DNA of 64,000 nucleotides from Streptomyces marianii (GTDB taxonomy: Bacteria; Actinomycetota; Actinomycetes; Streptomycetales; Streptomycetaceae), in NCBI RefSeq assembly GCF_005795905.1, contig NZ_VAWE01000001.1:1364001-1428000 (forward strand). Reading direction: 5' to 3'. Shown piece after piece: positions 58,459 through 64,000 of this stretch. The notes under the pieces were generated by a model, which saw only the letters and a program-made list of their open reading frames with translations, was not told where the DNA came from and searched no databases. Made by a program: the position numbers and the translations under genes. Position 1 is the stretch's first letter; every line of letters starts with the position of its first letter.

Positions 58459-58848
58459 TCAACGTGTCCGGAGCGTCACCGCGATGCCGGTGTGCGGGCG
58501 CTTGCCCAGCCGTACGACCGCGGCGGGCACGTCGACGAGCCAGAACTGCCAGGTGTACTTGCGGCTCAGCAGCTTCCTGACCTTCTTGAGGTCGGCGCCG
58601 TCGAGCAGCCGCGCCGCGCCCTCCGCGGTCTCGGCGCCCTCCTCGACCCTGCCCCGCACATCGCACGCGGTCACCGTGACCCGGGCGTCCCTGCGCAGGC
58701 GCTTGACCTTCCACGAGTCGGAACGGGTCCAGACGTACAGTTCACCGCCCTCGACGGCGAACCACACGGGCGTGGCGACGCCCGTCCCGTCCTTCCGGAA
58801 GGTCGTGAGGCTGACGTACTTCGCTCGGTCGAGCCGCTGGAGATCCAC
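58459..58848 (-). CDS. PPOX-class F420/FMN-dependent oxidoreductase
   Basis: A 129-residue split-barrel protein of the pyridoxamine-5'-phosphate-oxidase-like family. It has YVSLTTFRKDGTGVATPVWF, the VWTRSDSWKVKRLRRDARVT cofactor-binding stretch and a C-terminal TGIAVTLRTR. Mycobacterial and streptomycete relatives bind F420 or heme-type cofactors. GTG 58848 begins the family-typical MDLQRLDRAKYV; no good Shine-Dalgarno is visible, so the mRNA may be leaderless. Confidence 0.85.
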   Translation of the reverse strand: MDLQRLDRAKYVSLTTFRKDGTGVATPVWFAVEGGELYVWTRSDSWKVKRLRRDARVTVTACDVRGRVEEGAETAEGAARLLDGADLKKVRKLLSRKYTWQFWLVDVPAAVVRLGKRPHTGIAVTLRTR

Positions 58849-58974
58849 GGGCGCGAGACTACGCCCAGGAGCGCCGTTCGGGAATCACGGACCGGCGACG
58901 AACGGACCGGGGGTGATCAGGGCGGGCCGCAGCCGGATCCCGCTCGGAGAGCTCGCGGGCGGGCCCGCCGGCTC

Positions 58975-59226
58975 TCACACGGGGGCGAGCGCGCAGCGCG
59001 TCACCAGGTCGTCCATGGACAGCCCGAGGGCGCCGGCCAGGGCCGCCACGGTGAAGAACGCGGGCGTCGGGGCGCGACCCGTCTCGATCTTGCGCAGCGT
59101 CTCGGCGGAGATTCCCGCGGTGGCGGCGATCTCCACCATGCTCCGCGGACCGCGGGCCTCACGCAGCAACCGCCCGAGGCGCTCTCCGCGTTCGCGCTCT
59201 TCGGGGGTGAGGGGCGTACGAACCAT
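58975..59226 (-). CDS. Small XRE-type helix-turn-helix regulator
   Basis: An 83-residue DNA-binding protein consisting almost only of a Cro/C1-type domain (GRLLREARGPRSMVEIAATA, then GISAETLRKIETGRAPTPAF). A perfect 19-bp palindrome overlaps the bases just upstream of the ATG at 59226 and is almost certainly its operator. The gene is solitary. Its place beside the P450 operon leaves open that it regulates that operon. Confidence 0.85.
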   Translation of the reverse strand: MVRTPLTPEERERGERLGRLLREARGPRSMVEIAATAGISAETLRKIETGRAPTPAFFTVAALAGALGLSMDDLVTRCALAPV

Positions 59227-59238
59227 GGCGTCATTCTA

Positions 59239-59257
59239 ATACCGGTGCGACCGGTAT
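59239..59257. promoter_or_regulatory. Perfect 19-bp operator palindrome upstream of the XRE gene
   Basis: ATACCGGT (59239-59246) and ACCGGTAT (59250-59257) are perfect inverted arms with a GCG spacer, 12 bases before the XRE start codon. A related half-site ATCGGTGCGAC follows at 59262-59272. This is the expected form for autoregulation. Confidence 0.75.
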
Positions 59258-59406
59258 GGTAATCGGTGCGACGGAGAACGGGGCAGACGGCTCACCGGAC
59301 GCCGGGCAGGCCGCCGGCCCCGTCGTGGCCCGGGCCCTCGCCGTACCGTCGCGCGAGGACCCGGGTCACGGCAGGGCTCACGCCGCGCGCCCCGAACCGG
59401 ACCGCC

Positions 59407-60642
59407 TCACGGCCTGATGTCGTCGCAGGCGATCGGCAGATGACGGGGACCGCGCAGCACCGCGTTCCGGCGGTACTCCGGCGGGTCCTCCAGCAGCCGT
59501 GGGTTGACCAGCCTGCGGGCGAGTTCGCTCAGCGCGATCCGCGCCTCCTCCCGGGCGAGAGGCGCGCCGAAGCAGCTGTGGATGCCGCTGCCGAAGCCCA
59601 GGTGCTCGTTGTGCTTGCGGTCGGGGTCGAAGCGATCGGGGTCCTCGAAGCGCAGCGGATCGCGGTTGCCCGCGGCCACCACCAGCCACAGTGAGGCGCC
59701 CTTGGGAATCGTGACCCCGGCGATCCCGATGTCCGCGAGGGTCGTGCGGTTCGGCACCAGCTGCACCGGCGGTTCGAAGCGCAGCAGTTCCTCCACGATC
59801 GGCACGGACAGGCCCGGGTCCTCCCGCAGCCGCTCGAGCACGTCCGGGTTGCGCAGCAGCGTCAGCATGCCGTTGGTGATCAGGTTCACCGTCGTCTCGT
59901 GACCGGCGACCAGCAGCAGCGCGGCGGTGCTGAGCAGTTCCATCGTCGTCATCGAACCGTCCGGCCCCTTGAGGGTGGACAGTTCGGAGAGCATGTCCTG
60001 CCGAGGGTTCTTGCGCCGTTCCTCGATCAGCCCGGCCAGGTACATGCCCAGCTCTGTCCGGGCCTTCTGGAAGACCTTGTTCCGCTCGGTGGGGTCCTCC
60101 CCCGGCATCGGGTCCAGGCTGGCCGCGAGCGTGTCGGCCCAGCCGTGGAAGCGCGACTCGTCCTCGCGCGGCACGCCGAGCAGCCGGCAGATCACGGTCA
60201 CGGGGAAGGGGTACGAGAACTGCTCGACCAGGTCGATCCGGTCCGTACTGCCGATGCCGGCGATCAGGTCCGAGACGATCCCGCCGAGTTCACCGCGCAT
60301 CTCGTGGACCCGGCGGGGCTCGTGCGGCGGCCCGAAGGAGGTGTTCGTCATACGGCGCAGCCGGTCGTGCTCCGGGGGGTCGAGCCGGATGAAGCTGGGC
60401 GGCAGGGTGGTCTCCTCCTCCTGCTGCCCCTGCAGGTCGATCCCGGCGGACTGGGTCAGGTTGCGGGCGTCGGAGCTGACCCGGGGATCGTGCAGGAGGC
60501 TCAGGACCTCGCGGTAGGTGCTCACGACGTACGCGTCGTCCTCGTTGCGCACCGGCGCCTTCCGGAGCTCCGCGTACAGGGGGTACGGGTCGTGACGGTT
60601 CTCGTACTCGAGGATCTGCCGCAGCAGGCTGCCTTGGGTCAT
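59407..60642 (-). CDS. Cytochrome P450
   Basis: A 411-residue bacterial P450. The oxygen-activating I-helix is LLVAGHETTVN, the ExxR motif lies in EELLRFEPP, the proton-path segment is GNRDPLRFEDPDRFD and the heme-binding loop is FGSGIHSCFG with Cys357. It should hydroxylate or epoxidise a small molecule that cannot be inferred. The reductase and ferredoxin are encoded directly upstream in the same operon, giving a complete class I electron chain. GGACC-type weak ribosome-binding site before ATG 60642. Confidence 0.95.
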   Translation of the reverse strand: MTQGSLLRQILEYENRHDPYPLYAELRKAPVRNEDDAYVVSTYREVLSLLHDPRVSSDARNLTQSAGIDLQGQQEEETTLPPSFIRLDPPEHDRLRRMTNTSFGPPHEPRRVHEMRGELGGIVSDLIAGIGSTDRIDLVEQFSYPFPVTVICRLLGVPREDESRFHGWADTLAASLDPMPGEDPTERNKVFQKARTELGMYLAGLIEERRKNPRQDMLSELSTLKGPDGSMTTMELLSTAALLLVAGHETTVNLITNGMLTLLRNPDVLERLREDPGLSVPIVEELLRFEPPVQLVPNRTTLADIGIAGVTIPKGASLWLVVAAGNRDPLRFEDPDRFDPDRKHNEHLGFGSGIHSCFGAPLAREEARIALSELARRLVNPRLLEDPPEYRRNAVLRGPRHLPIACDDIRP

Positions 60643-60670
60643 GGCGGGGTCCTTGTGGTCGCTCGCGGCG

Positions 60671-62065
60671 TCAGTGCCGGCCGGGGGTGAAGGTCATGCG
60701 CCGGTCGGCCGGCGAATAGCCGCTGAGGGTGACGGTTGGGCCGTGGGTGGGCACCGACGGGTCCGGGAAGTCGGCCGGCACCGGCCGTGCTCCCTCGGGG
60801 CGGCGGTCCACCGTCGCGAACGGCGGCGGGAACGACGCCGTCGTCTCGATCAGATGCTCGTAGAACGGCAGCCAGCGCGCCTGGTCGAACGTGACGGCGC
60901 CGATGACGCGTTCCTGGTAGCCGTACACCCCGACGAATCTGCGCTCGGCCAGCGACCCCTGGGAGATGAGGATCTCCGTGCCCATGGACGGCACGCCCAC
61001 CGACTTGATGTTCACACCGAACTGGGAGGACCAGAAGGCCGGGACCCACATGTGGGGACGGCGGTCGACGCTCTTGCAGAGCATGTTGTGCGCCGCGGTC
61101 TCGGCCTGGCTGACGGCGTTGCCCCAGTGCTCCAGGGACAGGAACTGGTAACCGAACAGCGGGTGCGGCGACCGCGCCACGTCACCGGCGACGAAGATGT
61201 CGTCGGTGACGATGCCCCGGATGTCGAACGCCCGGCAGCCGGCGTCGCAGGCGATGCCCCGGGGGCCCGCTCCGAGCCCCGATCCGGTGAGCCACTCCGT
61301 GTTGCGCGTCGCGCCGAGCGAGACGACCACGACGTCGGCCTCGACAGAGGAGCCGTCGGAGAGATGGGCGGTACGCACCCGCCCCGCCGAGTCACCCTCC
61401 AGCCCGGTCACCATCACGCCCGTGCGCAGATCCACCCCGCTCTCGCGCTGGAGCTGTGCGGCCACCTCGCCCACGACCCCGCCGAGCGCGCCCACGAGCG
61501 GAGCGGCACCGCGTTCGGCGACGGTCACCGCGATCTCCCGCTCACGGCAGGCGGAGGCGATCTCCGAGCCGGTGAAACCCGCACCGACGACGAAGACCCG
61601 GCGGGGCCCGTCCGTGAGCCTTTTCTGCAGCGCGGTCGCGTCGTCGCGGGTCCGCAGGACGAAGACCCCGTCGAGCTCGGCCTCGCGTTCGTGCGGCCAC
61701 GGCCGCGCGCGGACACCGGTGGCGATCAGCAGCCGGTCGTACTCCAGTTCCTCGCCGTCGGCCAGCCGTACGCGCTTGGCGGCCATGTCCAGTCCGGTGG
61801 CGGCGACTCCGAGCCGCCAGTCGGCGTCGAGGGCCCGGCGCCGGGGCAGCGCGGTGTGGTCCGGCGTGGTCCTGTTGAGCAGAACGCCCTTGGACAGCGG
61901 GGGGCGGTCGTACGGCTCGTAGGGTTCGTCGCCGACCATCGTGAGGGTGCCGGCGAAGCCCTCGTCCCGCAGGGTCTCGGCCGCCCGGAGCCCCGCGAGG
62001 GACGCTCCGACGACGACGATGCGCCCCTCGCGCTTGAGGCGTTCGAGATATCCGTCAGCGGGCAT
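60671..62065 (-). CDS. FAD/NAD-dependent ferredoxin reductase
   Basis: A 464-residue reductase of the putidaredoxin-reductase type. Two dinucleotide motifs are visible (VVVGASLAGLRAAETLRDEGF and VFVVGAGFTGSEIASACRER), plus a C-terminal FAD motif (FVAGDVARSP) and a reductase C-terminal domain. It passes electrons from NAD(P)H to the ferredoxin encoded just before it. Its ATG overlaps the end of the ferredoxin gene by 11 bases, and the P450 gene follows 28 bases later. Length is about 50 residues longer than the usual 410, because of a C-terminal extension. Confidence 0.93.
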   Translation of the reverse strand: MPADGYLERLKREGRIVVVGASLAGLRAAETLRDEGFAGTLTMVGDEPYEPYDRPPLSKGVLLNRTTPDHTALPRRRALDADWRLGVAATGLDMAAKRVRLADGEELEYDRLLIATGVRARPWPHEREAELDGVFVLRTRDDATALQKRLTDGPRRVFVVGAGFTGSEIASACREREIAVTVAERGAAPLVGALGGVVGEVAAQLQRESGVDLRTGVMVTGLEGDSAGRVRTAHLSDGSSVEADVVVVSLGATRNTEWLTGSGLGAGPRGIACDAGCRAFDIRGIVTDDIFVAGDVARSPHPLFGYQFLSLEHWGNAVSQAETAAHNMLCKSVDRRPHMWVPAFWSSQFGVNIKSVGVPSMGTEILISQGSLAERRFVGVYGYQERVIGAVTFDQARWLPFYEHLIETTASFPPPFATVDRRPEGARPVPADFPDPSVPTHGPTVTLSGYSPADRRMTFTPGRH

Positions 62066-62285
62066 CGGACGCCTCCCCCGCGGTCACGGCCTCGTCGGAC
62101 CGGTCCAGGAGGATGGCCTGGACGGGACAGGCCGTCACGGCCCGGACCACGTCGTCCCGCCACGCCTCGTCAGGTCGGGGTTTGTACAGCAGCGCTTCCT
62201 CGCCGTGTATTTCGAAGACGTCCGGAGCGAGGAAGGCGCACTGCGCGTACCCCTGGCACCGGTTGAGATCGACAACAACTCTCAC
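62055..62285 (-). CDS. [3Fe-4S] ferredoxin (P450 redox partner)
   Basis: A 76-residue ferredoxin with Cys10, Cys16 (CQGYAQC) and Cys53 (ACPVQ). The fourth position of the 4Fe-4S pattern is not a cysteine, which is the rule for 3Fe-4S ferredoxins of actinobacterial P450 systems. It transfers electrons to the P450. The GTG at 62285 begins the typical MRVVVDLNRCQGYAQC. It is the first gene of the ferredoxin-reductase-P450 operon. Confidence 0.93.
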   Translation of the reverse strand: MRVVVDLNRCQGYAQCAFLAPDVFEIHGEEALLYKPRPDEAWRDDVVRAVTACPVQAILLDRSDEAVTAGEASDAR

Positions 62286-62466
62286 CGCGGATCAGCCCTT
62301 CCCGTGCCTCGTCACTCCCCCGGAACCAGCATGCGAGCGCCGGCGCGGTCCTGCTCGCCGTGGCGGGCCGAACGAGTGAGCAGGCGGAGGCGGACCGGGG
62401 GAGAGCCCCGGCCGACCGGGTCATGCCGGCCCGGGCGGGCGGTCGCGGGGCAGGCGGGACGGGCAG

Positions 62467-62485
62467 CCGGCCCCGGAACGGCCGG
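62467..62485 (-). terminator. Hairpin after the membrane protein gene
   Basis: CCGGCC (62467-62472) and GGCCGG (62480-62485) form a six-bp stem with a seven-base loop, 12 bases after the stop codon of the upstream minus-strand gene and before the ferredoxin operon. Confidence 0.4.
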
Positions 62486-62496
62486 ACGCGACGGGG

Positions 62497-63135
62497 TCAG
62501 ACCTTCTCCTCCGGCTGCGGCCGGGATCTCATCGGGACCCGCAGCAGATGCACGCCGATCATCGCGGACCAGGCCGGGAAGACCATTTCCGACCAGGGGA
62601 AGCCGGGCCCCGCGAACAGCAGTACCAGGCCGGCCGCGTACCCGATGAGGACCATCGGGCGGGGGATCATGCCGAGCTGGCGGCCGATGGTCGAGGTCGC
62701 GAAGATGAACACGGCGGCCATCCGCATCGAGTAGGTGGTCAGCAGCGTGTAGGCGAAGTCGCGACCGAAGTCCGAGGGCTGCTGGTCCTCGAGGAGGCTG
62801 CCCGCGGCGGACGCGGCCCCGAAAATGGTCGCCACGAACACCAGACCGCTGCCGAGGAACACCGTCGCGACGAGCTTGTCCTCCCGCTCGCCGACCTGGG
62901 TCCGCAGCGCGCCCGTGAACCACAGGAAGAAGATCCCGGCGAACGGGACCAGCTCCAGGGCCATGCGCACCGCCCTGCGGCGGTCGGGGCTGAGGGCGTC
63001 GCCACCCACGGGGGTGGCACCCTCGGGAATCGCCAGCCGCATCAGCACGATCGCGGCGGCCAGCAGCACCGCGAACACGATCCCGGCCAGTCCCGCGGCG
63101 CGGGGGGTGCGCAGTCGCTCCAGGTTCGGTTCCAT
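62497..63135 (-). CDS. Multi-span membrane protein of unknown function
   Basis: A 212-residue protein with about six hydrophobic segments, including AGLAGIVFAVLLAAAIVLMR, LVPFAGIFFLWFTGAL, LVATVFLGSGLVFVATIFGA, MRMAAVFIFATSTI and MVLIGYAAGLVLLFAGPGF. A cytosolic basic tail ends in RPQPEEKV. No family is recognised. The frame continues to 63597, but the upstream codons cross the ggt terminator; ATG 63135 fits the hydrophobic profile, although its Shine-Dalgarno is weak. Confidence 0.7.
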   Translation of the reverse strand: MEPNLERLRTPRAAGLAGIVFAVLLAAAIVLMRLAIPEGATPVGGDALSPDRRRAVRMALELVPFAGIFFLWFTGALRTQVGEREDKLVATVFLGSGLVFVATIFGAASAAGSLLEDQQPSDFGRDFAYTLLTTYSMRMAAVFIFATSTIGRQLGMIPRPMVLIGYAAGLVLLFAGPGFPWSEMVFPAWSAMIGVHLLRVPMRSRPQPEEKV

Positions 63136-63208
63136 GGGCTGCTCGCTTTCTGTCCCTACCAGCAAGCAGCGGGAGGGCTGCGGCGCGCCACCGGGGCCGC
63201 CCGTGAGA

Positions 63209-63236
63209 GTGACCCCGGCGCCCGAGCCGGGGTCAC
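63209..63236 (-). terminator. Perfect 11-bp hairpin after the gamma-glutamyltransferase gene
   Basis: GTGACCCCGGC (63209-63219) and GCCGGGGTCAC (63226-63236) form a perfect stem with a six-base loop, 11 bases after the stop codon of the minus-strand ggt gene. Confidence 0.8.
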
Positions 63237-63247
63237 CGGGCACGGCT

Positions 63248-64000
63248 CTACGGGGTGCCCGACGGGCGGACGACCATCGCCGAGCCGCCCCCACGGCGTT
63301 CCTTCTCCGCCGCGGCCAGCCAGCGGCCGTCCGGCAGTCGCTGCACCCCGGTCGCGGCGCCGATCTCCGGGTTCTGGCGGAAGGCGTGGCCCAGGGCCTG
63401 GAGCTCGGACCTGAGCGGGCTGTTCCACAGCCCCGGTTCGAGTTCGGTGGTGGCCTGGTTGCGCTGGCTGGCCCGCGGCGCGGCGATCGCGTCGACCAGG
63501 GGCAGGCCGCGGTCGACGACGCCGGTGAGCGTCTGCAGGACGGTGGTGATGATCGTCGCGCCGCCCGGGGAGCCGAGGGCCAGCACGGGACGGGCACGCT
63601 CGTCCAGGACGATCGTCGGGGACATCGAGGACCGCGGCCGCTTGCCGGGGCCCGGGAGGTTGGGATCGTGGACGGCCGGGTCGGCGGGGGCGAAGGAGAA
63701 GTCCGTCAGCTCGTTGTTCAGGAGGAAGCCCCGGCCGGGGACGGTGATACCGCTGCCGCCGGTCGACTCGATCGTCAGGGTGTAGGCGACGACGTTGCCC
63801 CACCTGTCGGCGACGGTGAGATGGGTGGTGTTCTCGCCCTCGTACGTCGTCGGCGCGGCCCTGCCCCCGGACACGCACGGCCTCGGGCTGCGCGGGTCAC
63901 CGGGCGCGAGCGGGCTGCTGAGGACGGCGTCGTCGCGGATGAGGCAGGCCCGGCTGTCCGCGTACCGCTGGGAGAGCAGCTCGCGCACCGGGACGTCCTC
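63248..64000 (-). CDS. ggt: Gamma-glutamyltransferase (C-terminal part; runs off the window)
   Basis: The frame is open to the end of the window and encodes the last 250 residues. They contain the self-cleavage and nucleophile site NTTHLTVADRWGNVVAYT, with the catalytic Thr, then GFLLNNELTDF, the PRSSMSPTIVL motif and LGSPGGATIITTVLQT. This is the small catalytic subunit of gamma-glutamyltransferase, which is normally exported and cleaves glutathione and related gamma-glutamyl compounds. The N-terminal subunit and signal peptide lie outside the window. Confidence 0.92.
   Translation of the reverse strand, partial: EDVPVRELLSQRYADSRACLIRDDAVLSSPLAPGDPRSPRPCVSGGRAAPTTYEGENTTHLTVADRWGNVVAYTLTIESTGGSGITVPGRGFLLNNELTDFSFAPADPAVHDPNLPGPGKRPRSSMSPTIVLDERARPVLALGSPGGATIITTVLQTLTGVVDRGLPLVDAIAAPRASQRNQATTELEPGLWNSPLRSELQALGHAFRQNPEIGAATGVQRLPDGRWLAAAEKERRGGGSAMVVRPSGTP

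Overview
This window has the base composition (about 72% G+C), the GTG/TTG starts, the short intergenic gaps and the gene families of a Streptomyces chromosome. Typical markers are the ethylmalonyl-CoA cluster around ccr, an XRE/DUF397/RsbW-like ATPase set, an SAV_2336-type protein, LCP and NCS1 proteins, and a bldA-type TTA codon. No rRNA, tRNA, CRISPR array or intact insertion sequence was seen.

Layout. 1-0.75 kb: the 3' end of a GNAT acetyltransferase overlapping a convergent HEAT-repeat gene. 1.4-11.4 kb: the ethylmalonyl-CoA pathway, with a double 3-hydroxyacyl-CoA dehydrogenase, a TetR regulator, ccr, the ethylmalonyl-CoA mutase, a CitE-like lyase, a MaoC hydratase and an acyl-CoA dehydrogenase, followed by psd and pssA for phosphatidylethanolamine. 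A palindrome sits exactly between candidate -35 and -10 boxes upstream of ccr. 13-15.5 kb: an XRE/DUF397/anti-sigma-like ATPase set with a 168-bp tandem duplication. 15.6-19.7 kb: a methyltransferase, glycerate kinase and ADP-ribosylglycohydrolase. 19.7-27.5 kb: a tightly packed four-gene cassette (Trypco1-type protein, trypsin-like protease, MoxR ATPase, giant pseudokinase/degenerate FtsK/TPR protein) that fits the VMAP-type NTP-dependent conflict systems.

27.5-29.2 kb: a less G+C-biased strip with a frameshifted Mrr-type nuclease remnant and a tiny membrane protein. 29.2-38.3 kb: sirtuin, alkylation repair (ogt and an ada-alkA fusion), an LCP protein, a macro-domain protein, a phytoene-desaturase-like oxidoreductase, a nucleotidyltransferase, a 120-bp tandem repeat and an inositol monophosphatase. 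38.5-46.4 kb is the most accessory-looking part: a LuxR-regulator relic, a secreted aerolysin/ETX-MTX2-like protein with a TTA codon, and a cluster of a 70-aa peptide, an HTTM-alpha/beta-hydrolase fusion, an HTTM partner protein, an ABC exporter and a TetR regulator. I regard this cluster as the best candidate for an undescribed peptide export or toxin system.

46.5-50.3 kb: another RsbW-like ATPase and a TetR/amidase/SDR divergon with a perfect 16-bp palindrome. 50.4-56.6 kb: an operon for reductive pyrimidine/hydantoin catabolism (beta-ureidopropionase, aminotransferase, dihydropyrimidinase, LLM flavoenzyme, NCS1 permease). 56.7-64 kb: a Streptomyces-type hypothetical protein, an F420/PPOX enzyme, an autoregulated XRE protein, a ferredoxin/reductase/P450 operon, a membrane protein, and the C-terminal part of gamma-glutamyltransferase running off the end. 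Many gene ends carry long perfect hairpins.
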